A DNA stretch of 64,000 nt from Betaproteobacteria bacterium (GTDB lineage: Bacteria > Pseudomonadota > Gammaproteobacteria > Burkholderiales > Casimicrobiaceae), in NCBI GenBank assembly GCA_016716425.1, contig JADJWJ010000005.1, positions 62,001-126,000 on the forward strand, in the 5' to 3' direction. Within the stretch, counting starts at the first letter, position 1; each line of letters begins with the position of its first letter. Position numbers and translations under genes: made by a program. Below, one piece after another: positions 34,507 through 46,633 of this stretch. The notes beneath the pieces are model-generated. The model saw only the letters and a list, made by a program, of their open reading frames with translations. It did no database searches and was not told the DNA's origin.

Positions 34507-36033
34507 GGCGCGTTTCCGGGAAGGCGTGACGTCGTCACGAGCTGGCGGTACTCCTGCGCGGCCAGTTCGGTCTTCGCCAGCGGCTCGGCCGGGAACAGGC
34601 CGAGCCAGAACACGGCAGCGACGATCGCGACGAGGATCGCCTTCTCCCGCAGGTCAAGGTCGAGCACCGGGCCGTGCGGCACCCTTTCGCCGCCGAACAG
34701 GAAGCCCTGTGCGAAGCGCAGCATGTACATCGCCCCCAGCACGACGCCGGTCACCGCGACGGCGGACGACGCCAGCAGGAAGCTGCTGCCCTGCGAGTAC
34801 TGCTGCCAGCCCGCCGTGCCCGCGCCCAGCAGCACCATGAACTCGCCGGTGAAGCCGGACGTCGTCGGCAGGCCAATCGACGCCAGCGTCAGCAGCATGA
34901 AGAACAGCGAGTACACGGGCAGCACCTTGGCGAGGCCGCCGTACGCGGCAAGCTCGCGTGTGTGGCAGCGCTCGTAGATCATCCCGACCATCAGGAACAG
35001 CCCGGCGGCGGTGAGCCCGTGGCTCACCATCTGCACGACCGCGCCCTGCACGCCGACGAGGTCGAGGCAGACCAAGCCCAGCATCACGTAGCCCAGGTGG
35101 CTGATCGACGAGTACGCGATGATCTTCTTGATGTCGTCCTGCACGAGAGCGAGGCACGCGCCGTAGACGATGCTGACCACCGCCAGCGCGATGAGCAGCG
35201 GCGACAGGACCATCGTCGCGTCCGGGAACAGCGGGAAGCCGAGCTTCATGAAGCCGTACGTCCCCATCTTCAGCAGCACGCCGGCCAGGATCACCGAGCC
35301 CGCGGTCGGCGCCTCGACGTGGGCGTCGGGCAGCCACGTGTGCAGCGGCACGATGGGCACCTTGATCGCGAACGACAGCCCGAACGCCGACAGCAGCAGC
35401 ACCTGGGTGGAAAGCGGCAGCCGCGACTGGTAGAGGTCCGTGAAGGCGAACGACAGGGCCCCTTCGGGGGTCGCGAGCGACCAGGCGAGCCAGATCATCG
35501 CCGCCAGCATGAGAATGCTGCCGAACGCCGTGTACAGCACGAACTTGAACGTCGCGTAGATGCGCCGCTCCCCGCCCCAGATGCCGATGATGACGAACAT
35601 CGGGATCATCATCGCTTCCCAGAACAGGTAGAACAGGAAGAGGTCCTGCGCGACGAACGCACCCATCATCGCGAACTGGATCAGCAGCACCATGCAGTAG
35701 AAGAGCTTGACGTCGCGGCGCACCGCGGTGAACGCGCCGGCGACCACCAGCGGCCCGAGGAACGCCGTCAGCAGCACCAGCAGCACGTTGTAGCCGTCGA
35801 GGCCGATCGTGTAGGTCACGCCCCACGCCGGGATCCACGGCAGCCTGGTTGCGAACTGCAGCCCCGGCGTCGCGGGGTCGAACGCCGCGTACAGGAACCC
35901 GGTGACGACGAGTTGCGCCGCCATCGCGACCAGCGTCAGCGTGCGGATCGCACTCTCGCGGGTCGCGGGCACGAACAGCAGCAGCGCGGTGCCCAGCACC
36001 GGCAGGAACAGCACGACGTTGAGCCACGCGGCG

Positions 36034-36041
<8 letters not shown>
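34503..36041 (-). CDS. nuoM: NADH-quinone oxidoreductase subunit M
   Basis: This 512-residue antiporter-like proton-pumping subunit contains the hallmark PLHTWLPDAHVEAPTAGSV and the key Lys/Glu-bearing helices (LLKMGTYGFMKLGFPLF; LFYLFWEAMMIPMFVIIG). Fourteen helices are predicted. It overlaps nuoL by eight bases and nuoN by four. Length is normal. Confidence 0.97.
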
Positions 36042-37911
<1,870 letters not shown>

Positions 37912-37915
37912 CGCG

Positions 37916-38218
37916 TCAGCCCTTGAGGTCCGCGTAGGCGTCGGCGTCGAGCGTGTGCCGGCGGCGCACCAGCAGCAGGACGATCGGGATCGCGATCGCG
38001 ATCTCGGCCGCCGCGACGACGAACACGAGGAACACGAGCACCGCCCCCGCCGACGTGTCGGTCTGCCGGGCGAGCGTCACCAGCGACAGGTTGGCGGCGT
38101 TGAGCATGAGTTCCATGCACATCAGCATCACGAGCAGGTTCCGCCGGATGACCACGCCCAGGAGCCCGATCGCGAACAGCGCGAGCGCCAGCAGCAGCAG
38201 CAGTTGCAGCTTATCCAT
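37916..38218 (-). CDS. nuoK: NADH-quinone oxidoreductase subunit K
   Basis: This 100-residue membrane subunit has three helices. Two conserved glutamates lie in the second and third helices (LLVMLMCMELMLNAANLSLV; VVAAAEIAIAIPIVLLL), part of the proton path in complex I. It overlaps nuoJ by eight bases. Size and motifs are exactly as expected. Confidence 0.96.
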   Translation of the reverse strand: MDKLQLLLLLALALFAIGLLGVVIRRNLLVMLMCMELMLNAANLSLVTLARQTDTSAGAVLVFLVFVVAAAEIAIAIPIVLLLVRRRHTLDADAYADLKG

Positions 38219-38729
38219 GGTCCTTCCCGCCCGCCTTCACGACGGCGATCGCCGCGACGACCGCCGCCACCAGCAGCACCGACGTCACCTCGAACTGCAG
38301 CCAGTACTGCTGCAGGAAGTCGACGGCGAACTGGCCGATGCCGAACGCCGCCGTCGTCGTGAGCGGCACCTCGACGGTCCGCCACAGCGTCGCCGCGAGG
38401 ACGCCGAAGAACACGACGGCCGCGATCGCACCGGGGATCAGGAGGCCCGCGTAGCGCCGCGTGTACGCCATGTCGCGCACGTCGAGCAGCATGATCACGT
38501 AGATGATGAACACCATGACCGCGCTCACGTAGATCAGGATCTGGAAAGCCGCGATGAAGTGGACGCCGACGAGCCCGTAGATGGCGCCCAGCCAGATCAT
38601 CGTCGCGACCAGCGCCATCGCCACGCGCATCGGATGCTGCAGCACCAGCATCGCGATCGCCCCCGCCAGCGAGAGCCCGGCGAATACGTAGAGCAGCAGC
38701 GTGTCGAATTCCTGCAGCAGCGCTTCCAT
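38211..38729 (-). CDS. nuoJ: NADH-quinone oxidoreductase subunit J
   Basis: This 172-residue membrane subunit has five helices. The third contains VGVHFIAAFQILIYVSAVMV followed by FIIYVIMLLD, the conserved segment that undergoes helix rotation in complex I. It starts in the last base of nuoI and overlaps nuoK by eight bases. Length is typical. Confidence 0.95.
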   Translation of the reverse strand: MEALLQEFDTLLLYVFAGLSLAGAIAMLVLQHPMRVAMALVATMIWLGAIYGLVGVHFIAAFQILIYVSAVMVFIIYVIMLLDVRDMAYTRRYAGLLIPGAIAAVVFFGVLAATLWRTVEVPLTTTAAFGIGQFAVDFLQQYWLQFEVTSVLLVAAVVAAIAVVKAGGKDHG

Positions 38730-39310
38730 CAGTGCTCGCCTCCCGGGGGGCCGCCCGCGGGGCGCGGCGGGTACGGCTTGCCGACGTCGGCCGCCGGGCT
38801 CCACGACAGGAGCTCGGGCAGCGTGAGCCACATGCGCCCGCGGTCGCCGGACGGCAGGTCCGGCACCACCTTGACCATGCGGATCGCGTCCTCCGGGCAG
38901 GCCTCGACGCACAGCCCGCAGAAGATGCAGCGCGAGTAGTCGATCTCGAACCGCGACGGGTACTTCGGGTGGTCGGGGTCGGCCGGGTCGAACGCCGCGT
39001 CGATCTCGATCACCTGCGCGGGGCAGACCGTCGCGCACATGTTGCACGCGACGCACTGCGGCCGGCCGTCCGGCCGCTGCGTCAGGATGTGCTTGCCGCG
39101 GTTGTTGCGCGCGTAGTCCGCGCGCGTCTCCTCGGGGTAATACGTGGTCAGCGCGCCCTTGCGGCCGGTCATCCACCGCCACATGTTCCTCGTGAACACG
39201 CCGCCGGTGATCGCGAGGCCGCGCAGGATCTCGGGGAGGTACACGCGCTCCCACCAGCCCATCTCGGGCTCGTTCCAGTACTGCTTGCGCGGGCGTGCCG
39301 TATAGCTCAT
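38729..39310 (-). CDS. nuoI: NADH-quinone oxidoreductase subunit I, divergent form
   Basis: This 193-residue subunit carries two [4Fe-4S] motifs (CVACNMCATVCPAQVIEI and CIFCGLCVEACPEDAIRM) that hold clusters N6a and N6b on the way to quinone. The N-terminus (YWNEPEMGWWERVYLPEILRG) and the Pro/Gly-rich C-terminal tail differ from the roughly 163-residue form usual in Betaproteobacteria. This fits the divergent character of the whole operon. The start at 39310 overlaps the end of nuoH by four bases. Confidence 0.94.
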   Translation of the reverse strand: MSYTARPRKQYWNEPEMGWWERVYLPEILRGLAITGGVFTRNMWRWMTGRKGALTTYYPEETRADYARNNRGKHILTQRPDGRPQCVACNMCATVCPAQVIEIDAAFDPADPDHPKYPSRFEIDYSRCIFCGLCVEACPEDAIRMVKVVPDLPSGDRGRMWLTLPELLSWSPAADVGKPYPPRPAGGPPGGEH

Positions 39311-40448
39311 TGGAGCAGCCAGACGGCGACGACCGTCACGGTCAGGTTGGCGAGCGCCAGCGGCAGCATGAACTTCCACGCGAACATCAGCACCTGGTCG
39401 TAGCGGAAGCGCGGCAGCGACCACCGGATCAGGATCTGGAAGCTCGACATCACGAGGACCTTGACGAGGAACGTGACGAGCTGGATGACGACGACGACGC
39501 CGTGCGGCAGCGGGATCTCGTGCCCGCCGGGCAGCAGGAAGCCGGCGTCGCTCATGTACGGCAGGTTGTAGCCGCCCAGGAACAGCGTGGTGAACAGCGC
39601 GCCGATGATCGCGATCTCGATGAACTCGGCGAACATGAACAGCCCCATCTTCATGGCGCTGTACTCGGTGTAGAACCCGGCGATCAGCTCGGACTCGGCC
39701 TCGGGCAGGTCGAACGGGATGCGCTTGTTCTCGGCGATGGCCGCCGCCATGAATAGCGTGGCCGCGAACGGCTGGTAGAACACGCCCCACGCCGGCAGGA
39801 ACCCCAGCAGGATGCCGGACTGGTGCTGGACGATCGCCGTCAGGTCGAACGTGCCGTAGATCAGGATCAGGCCGAGCACGGTCAGGCCCATCACCAGCTC
39901 GTAGCTGATCATCTGGCCGCCGGCCCGCAGCGCGCCCAGCATCGAGTACTTGTTCGACGACGACCAGCCGGCGAGCATCGCGCCGATGACCGAGATCCCG
40001 CCGAACGCGAACACGATCAGCAGGCCGCCGTCGAGCTGCGCGATCTGCATCTGGTACGTCTTCTCGCCGAACCACTGCGCCACCGCGGGGATCCCGGCGA
40101 ACAGCTTCGCCGGCTCGAGCGCGCCGCCGAACGGGATCACCGCGAACACGAGGAGGATCGGGGTGAACACGATCCACGGCGCCAGCGCGTACGCGAACTT
40201 GTCGTAGACGGCCGGCTTCCAGTCCTCCTTCACGATCATCTTGAGGCCGTCCGCCATGCCGTGGAACAGGCCCCACCAGATGAGCTTGACCCGCGTGAAC
40301 GGGATCCGGATGTACGCGCGGTTGGCGCCGATGCGGTCCGACATCACGGCGGCCTGCTTGCGTTCGACCCAGGTGAGCACCGTGCCGAACAGCAGCAGCA
40401 CCGTCAGCGCGTAGCCGATGTACACGAGGTGGACGACGAGGTCCTGGA

Positions 40449-40452
<4 letters not shown>
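39307..40452 (-). CDS. nuoH: NADH-quinone oxidoreductase subunit H
   Basis: This 381-residue membrane subunit forms the quinone-binding chamber with NuoB and NuoD. Landmarks are WVERKQAAVMSDRIGANRAY and ENKRIPFDLPEAESELIAGF. The usual RIGPNR motif reads RIGANR here. Eight helices are predicted. It overlaps nuoG by four bases. Confidence 0.95.
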
Positions 40453-41883
<1,431 letters not shown>

Positions 41884-41891
<8 letters not shown>

Positions 41892-43182
41892 GGGCGGCGA
41901 TCTCCAGCGCGCCGTCGCAGCGCGAGCGGCCGTGCTCGATCCAGTATTCGAACTCGTCGCGGAACTTGGCGAGAATGCCGACAGTGGCATAGCCGGCGGC
42001 GTCGCCCATGCCGCAGATGGTCGTGCCGTCGTTGCGGCGCGAGATCTCGAGCAGCCGGTCGAGGTCGTCGAGGCGCCCGTTGCCGGCAACGATCCGGTCG
42101 ATGATCCGGTGCATCCAGCCGGTGCCGTCGCGGCACGGCGTGCACTGTCCGCACGACTCGTGGTGGTAGAAGCGCAGCAGCACCTGCAGCAGCCGCACCA
42201 TGCACGTGCCCTCGGCGATCGCGACCATGCCGCCCGAGCCGCACGACGAGCCCGCCGCGCCCAGCGACTGGTGGTCGTAGGTGACGCTCTCGCACTCGGC
42301 GCCGGTCAGCACCTTGGTCGAGATGCCGCCTGGGATGAGCGCCTTCAGCTTGCGCCCGCCGACCATGCCGCCGCAGTCCTCGTACAGGAACTTCGCGAGC
42401 GGATAGCCGTACTCGACCTCGTAGACGCCCGGCTTTGCGATGTGCCCGGAGATCGACACCAGCTGCGTGCCGGGGCATTTCGCGGTGCCGAACGACCGGT
42501 ACCAGTCGGCGCCGTTGGCGACGATGCCGGTGACGTTGGCCAGCGTCTCGACGTTGTTGACGACCGTCGGCCGCTTGTAGAGGCCCTGCACGGTCAGCCG
42601 CGGCGGGCGGTTGCGCGGATAGCCGCGCTTGCCTTCCAGCGACGACAGCAGTCCCGACGCCTCGCCGCAGACGTACGAGCCGGCGCCGCGGTAGGCGACG
42701 AGGTCGAGCGCGAAGCCGGTGCCGAGGACGCCCTCGCCCAGGAGACCGGCGTCGTACGCCTCGTCGATCGCGCCCGCGAGCCGCCGGTAGGGCAGATCGA
42801 ACTCGCCGCGGATGTAGACGAACGCGTGGCGCACCTCGAGCGCGTAGGAGACGATCAGCATCGACTCGATCAGCAGGTGCGGTGCGTGCTCGAGGATCCA
42901 GCGGTCCTTGAACGTGCCGGGTTCGCCCTCGTCGGCGTTCGCACACAGGAAGTGCGGCTGGCCGTCGCGCAGGTTGATCACCGACCACTTGCGCCCGGCG
43001 GAGAACGCGGCGCCGCCGTGGCCGAGCAGGCCGGCCGTCGTCACGGTCTTGACGATCTCCTCCTGCGGCATGCCAGCCACCACCCGGGCGAGCGTCGCGT
43101 AGCCGCCGCGCGCGCGGTAGTCGGCGAGCGTGTGCGACGTCGCGGTCACCGGGAACGTCATGATGAGCGGCTTGCCGGGCAT
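41884..43182 (-). CDS. nuoF: NADH-quinone oxidoreductase subunit F
   Basis: This 432-residue NADH- and FMN-binding subunit has the N3 cluster ligands in ESCGQCTPCRDGT and TTICGMGDAAG. The FMN/NADH glycine loop reads GLLGHGGAAFSAGRKW, where canonical NuoF has G-x-x-GRGGAGF-x-x-G-x-KW. The Arg-to-His and Gly-to-Ala changes fall in a near-invariant motif. The ANADEGEPGTFKDR motif is intact. It starts eight bases after nuoE. NADH oxidation is likely but the loop deserves scrutiny. Confidence 0.94.
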
Positions 43183-43190
43183 GACGGTCG

Positions 43191-43655
43191 TCAGTCGAGC
43201 TTCGCGATGAGCGCGTCGAGCTTCTCGATGCTCATCGACTCGTGGTAGGTGTCGTTGACCATGACGACCGGCGCCGTGCCGCAGGAGCCCAGGCACTCGA
43301 CGGTCGAGAACGTGAACCGGCCGTCCGCCGTCGTCTCGCCGGGCGCGATGCCCAGCCTTGCCTTCAGGTGCGCCATCAGCCGCTCGGCGCCGCACATCGA
43401 GCAGGAGAGGTTGCGGCACGTCTGCAGGTGCCAGCGGCCGATCGGCTTGCGCCGGAACTGCGTGTAGTACGACAGCACCTCCTCGATCTGGATGCGCGGC
43501 ACGCCCAGGTACTCGACCAGCCCGTCGATGTCGCTGTCGGCGACGAAGCCGCGGTCCTCCTGGATGCGCCGGACGCACGGCAGCACCAGCGACGACTCGA
43601 AGCCGGCGGGAAACCGCTGCTTCAGCTTCTCGAATTCGGGGATCAGGTGCTTCAT
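43191..43655 (-). CDS. nuoE: NADH-quinone oxidoreductase subunit E
   Basis: This 154-residue [2Fe-2S] subunit has ligands Cys80, Cys85, Cys121 and Cys125, with the same spacing as in E. coli NuoE (5, 36 and 4). It works with NuoF in the NADH dehydrogenase module. Its presence shows that the module is complete in this operon. The gap to nuoD is 87 bases and contains a dispersed repeat. Confidence 0.96.
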   Translation of the reverse strand: MKHLIPEFEKLKQRFPAGFESSLVLPCVRRIQEDRGFVADSDIDGLVEYLGVPRIQIEEVLSYYTQFRRKPIGRWHLQTCRNLSCSMCGAERLMAHLKARLGIAPGETTADGRFTFSTVECLGSCGTAPVVMVNDTYHESMSIEKLDALIAKLD

Positions 43656-43670
43656 CGGCTCAATTCAATT

Positions 43671-43730
43671 TCCACCAAGAGGCGCAGAGGGGATTCGATT
43701 GCCTTCTCCGCGTCTCTGCGTCTCCATGTG
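43671..43730. repeat. Dispersed inverted repeat (CTCTGCGTCTC type) between nuoD and nuoE
   Basis: TCCACCAAGAGGCGCAGAGG on the left and TCTCCGCGTCTCTGCGTCTCC on the right are inverted relatives, the same family as at 11008-11103. It fills the only sizeable gap of the nuo operon. Confidence 0.6.
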
Positions 43731-43742
43731 AGAACTTGCAGT

Positions 43743-44972
43743 TCATCGATCGCACTCGCCGCCGATCATGTTGACCGACCCGAACGTCGGCACGACGTCG
43801 GCCAGCTGGTAGCCGTCGAGCATCCGGTGCACGCCGCCCATGTGGACGAAGCTCGGCGCGCGACAGTGCACCTTCCACGGCACGCCGCCGCCGGCGGAGA
43901 CGAGGTAAAACCCCAGTTCGCCGTTCGGCGACTCGTGCGCCACGTAGACGTCGCCGGCCGGCACCGCCGGGCCGTCCATCACCAGCTTGAAATGGTTGAT
44001 CAGCGACTCGATCTCCGTGTAGACGAGCGCCTTGTCCGGGAACGTGCAGCGGTGGTCGGCGACGTTGATCGGTCCCGCCGGGAGCATGTCCATCAGCTGC
44101 CGGATCATGTGGACGGACTCGTCCATCTCGCGCATCCGCACGTAGTACCGGTCGTAGTTGTCGCCCTTGATGCCGACGGGGACGTCGAAGTCGAGCTCGG
44201 CGTAGGCGAGATAGGGCGTATCGCGGCGCAGGTCGCGCGGCGCGCCGGTCGAGCGCAGGATCGGCCCCGTGTACGCGTAGTGGATCGCGTCTGCCGTCGA
44301 GAGCACGCCGACGTTGCGCATCCGGTCGATGAAGATCCGGTTGCGGTCGACGAGGCCGTGCACGCGACCGACGAACACCTCGTACTGGTCGAGGATCTCG
44401 GCGAGCCGCGCGAGCCAGCCGTCGGGCAGGTCGCGCGCGAGGCCGCCGATCCGACCGTACGTGTACGTGACGCGGGCCCCCGTCAGGTCCGCGAGGTGCT
44501 CGTACATGTAGTCGCGGATCATGACGAGGTACAGGAACGCGGTCATCGCACCGAGTTCCATCAGTCCGGCCGCGATGCACGTCAGGTGATCGACGATGCG
44601 CGAGTACTCGGACAGCAGCGTGCGCAGGTAGCGGCAGCGCGGCGTGATCTCGATCCCCAGCAGCCGCTCGACGCCGTCGCAGTACGCAAAGTCGTTGATC
44701 AGCGCCGACACGTAGTTGAGGCGGTCGACGTAGGGGATCAGGTTGTGCCAGGTGTGCGCCTCGCACTCCTTCTCGAAGCCGCGGTGCAGGTAGCCGCAGT
44801 GCACGTCGGTGCGCAGCACGCGCTCGCCGTCGAGCTCGGCGATGATCTGGACGGTGCCGTGCGTGGCCGGATGCGACGGGCCGATGTTGACGATGACCGG
44901 CCCGCCCTCCGCCGACGGTGCGAAGGCCGACTTGACGGGGTTCGGCAGCGACGCGAGGGGCGGCAGCTTCAT
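43743..44972 (-). CDS. nuoD: NADH-quinone oxidoreductase subunit D
   Basis: This 409-residue subunit is related to the NiFe hydrogenase large subunit but without metal-ligand cysteines. It lines the quinone site with NuoB and NuoH. Landmarks are NIGPSHPATHGTVQII, RGFEKECEAHTWHNLIPYVDRLNY and the C-terminal DVVPTFGSVNMIGGECDR. It is separate from nuoC, unlike the fused NuoCD of E. coli. It overlaps nuoC by four bases. Confidence 0.97.
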   Translation of the reverse strand: MKLPPLASLPNPVKSAFAPSAEGGPVIVNIGPSHPATHGTVQIIAELDGERVLRTDVHCGYLHRGFEKECEAHTWHNLIPYVDRLNYVSALINDFAYCDGVERLLGIEITPRCRYLRTLLSEYSRIVDHLTCIAAGLMELGAMTAFLYLVMIRDYMYEHLADLTGARVTYTYGRIGGLARDLPDGWLARLAEILDQYEVFVGRVHGLVDRNRIFIDRMRNVGVLSTADAIHYAYTGPILRSTGAPRDLRRDTPYLAYAELDFDVPVGIKGDNYDRYYVRMREMDESVHMIRQLMDMLPAGPINVADHRCTFPDKALVYTEIESLINHFKLVMDGPAVPAGDVYVAHESPNGELGFYLVSAGGGVPWKVHCRAPSFVHMGGVHRMLDGYQLADVVPTFGSVNMIGGECDR

Positions 44973-45442
44973 GGCGTCAGGTACGGCACGAGCGGCTGCT
45001 CGCGGTCCTTCGGGTAGTCCTTGCGCAGCGGGTGGCCGACGAAGCCCTCGTAGAGAAGGATCGGCCGCAGGTCGGCGTTGCCGGCGAAGCGGATGCCGTA
45101 CATCTCGTGGCACTCGCGCTCCATGAACGCGGCCGAGCCGTACAGGGACGTCAGCGAGACGACGGCCGGGTCGCCCTCCGGCACCCGCGTCCGCACGCGG
45201 ACCCGCACGTGCCCGGTCGTGGACCAGAAATGCCAGACGACGTCGAAGCGCGGCTCGCGCGGCAGCCAATCGACGGCGGTGACGTCGAGCAGCATGTCGA
45301 AGCCGTGCGCGTCCTTCAACGTGCGGACCATGTCCAGCACGCCCGCGGTCGGGACCTCGACGACGACGAGGCCGTGCGCCACGGACGCCGGCGTCGCCTC
45401 GGTGGCGAGCGACTGGCAGAGCGCGTCGAGGTCGGCGGGCAT
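44969..45442 (-). CDS. nuoC: NADH-quinone oxidoreductase subunit C
   Basis: This 157-residue peripheral-arm subunit carries the family signature ERECHEMYGIRFAGNADLRP followed by LRKDYPK. It is shorter than most separate NuoC proteins (about 190-220) because the N-terminal region is reduced. It lies five bases after nuoB and overlaps nuoD by four bases. Confidence 0.94.
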   Translation of the reverse strand: MPADLDALCQSLATEATPASVAHGLVVVEVPTAGVLDMVRTLKDAHGFDMLLDVTAVDWLPREPRFDVVWHFWSTTGHVRVRVRTRVPEGDPAVVSLTSLYGSAAFMERECHEMYGIRFAGNADLRPILLYEGFVGHPLRKDYPKDREQPLVPYLTP

Positions 45443-45447
45443 CGCGG

Positions 45448-45969
45448 TCAGAAGCGCTCGGTGACGATCGGGTGCCGCGACGTCGCGATCTTCTGCTGCA
45501 GCTGCATGATGCCGTCGATCACCATCTCGGGGCGCGGCGGGCAGCCCGGGATGTACACGTCGACGGGGATGATCCGGTCGATCCCCTGCACGGCCGCGTA
45601 GTTCTGGTAGAAGCCACCCGACGTCGCGCAGACGCCGAACGCCATCACCCACTTGGGCTCGCACATCTGCTCGTAGACCTTGCGCAGCACCGGCGCCTGC
45701 TTGTGCGTGACGGTGCCGACGACCATCAGCAGGTCGGCCTGCCGCGGCGAGAAGCGCGGCAGCGCGGCGCCGAAGCGGTCGGTGTCGTACGGCGTCGAGC
45801 TGACCGCCATGAACTCCATCGCGCAGCACGCGGTGACGAACGGGTACGGGAACAGCGAGAACTTGCGCGCCCAGCCGACCAGCTCGTCCTTCTTGGTCGT
45901 GATGTACTCGAACGCCGACGACGGGCCGTCGGCGCGGGCGATGGGGATCGTCGCGGAGGATGTCGTCAT
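45448..45969 (-). CDS. nuoB: NADH-quinone oxidoreductase subunit B
   Basis: This 173-residue subunit holds the terminal [4Fe-4S] cluster N2 that reduces quinone. Ligands are Cys48, Cys49, Cys114 and Cys143; the spacing (1, 65 and 29) equals that of E. coli NuoB. VYIPGCPPRPE is the family signature. It overlaps nuoA by four bases. Confidence 0.97.
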   Translation of the reverse strand: MTTSSATIPIARADGPSSAFEYITTKKDELVGWARKFSLFPYPFVTACCAMEFMAVSSTPYDTDRFGAALPRFSPRQADLLMVVGTVTHKQAPVLRKVYEQMCEPKWVMAFGVCATSGGFYQNYAAVQGIDRIIPVDVYIPGCPPRPEMVIDGIMQLQQKIATSRHPIVTERF

Positions 45970-46331
45970 TCAGTGACCGCTTCGAGGAGCCGCGCGCGGT
46001 AGACGTACAGCAGGATCAGCACCAGCAGGAACGTGAAGATGCCGAACGTCGCGACCATGAACCCGGTCACCGGCTGCGCGGCGAGCGCGAAGATGAACAG
46101 GAACACGGTCTCGAGGTCGAACAGGATGAACACGATGGCGATCGCGTAGTACTTGATCGGCATCGCCTTGACGTTGCGCACGTCGACGGGCGTGGCACCG
46201 CACTCGAACGGCTCGAGCTTGATCGGCGTCGACTTGGGCTTCGGGCCGAGGTACTTGTTCATGACCAGCGTCACGAACACGAAGCCCGCGATCGCGATTC
46301 CGTACAGGAGGAACAACGCGTAGGGATTCAT
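45966..46331 (-). CDS. nuoA: NADH-quinone oxidoreductase subunit A
   Basis: This 121-residue membrane subunit has three helices and is the first gene of the nuo operon. It carries the conserved FECGATPVD loop segment (with Cys) and AIVFILFDLETVFLFIFA. Length is normal. An FNR-type palindrome is centred about 98 bases upstream of the start. Confidence 0.96.
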   Translation of the reverse strand: MNPYALFLLYGIAIAGFVFVTLVMNKYLGPKPKSTPIKLEPFECGATPVDVRNVKAMPIKYYAIAIVFILFDLETVFLFIFALAAQPVTGFMVATFGIFTFLLVLILLYVYRARLLEAVTE

Positions 46332-46633
46332 CTTCGCCTCAACCGGTTCGCATCGCGCGCCGGCGGCGCGGCGAGGCGGACACGTCGTGCATGGAGACTA
46401 GTGGCAGCGCGCCATGCACGGGTTGACACAGATCAACGCACCGTCGCGGGCGCGCGCACGACGCACGACGGAACATCGTTGCGCAACTGCCGGTCACCCC
46501 GGCCATCGCCCGGCGGTACGGGGAGCGCCGCGCAGTTCGGGGCGCTGCGAGCTCTCGCTCGGGTCCGCCGGCGATGCGCCTACGCCCCGCGCAGCGGGGA
46601 GCGCGTCGAGGTGAGGAGCGGCCGGAAATCGAT
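46332..46633. other. Intergenic region upstream of nuoA
   Basis: These 302 bases between the malic enzyme gene and nuoA (both minus) hold one FNR-type palindrome at 46423-46436 and otherwise only GC-rich sequence with no convincing gene. The malic enzyme stop is at the far end, and no clear terminator hairpin with a T run follows it. Confidence 0.6.
46423..46436. promoter_or_regulatory. FNR-type palindrome upstream of nuoA
   Basis: TTGACACAGATCAA fits TTGAC-N4-ATCAA, one base from the consensus FNR box. It is centred about 98 bases before the nuoA start, close to the spacing at the hydrogenase, V-ATPase and por genes. Confidence 0.65.
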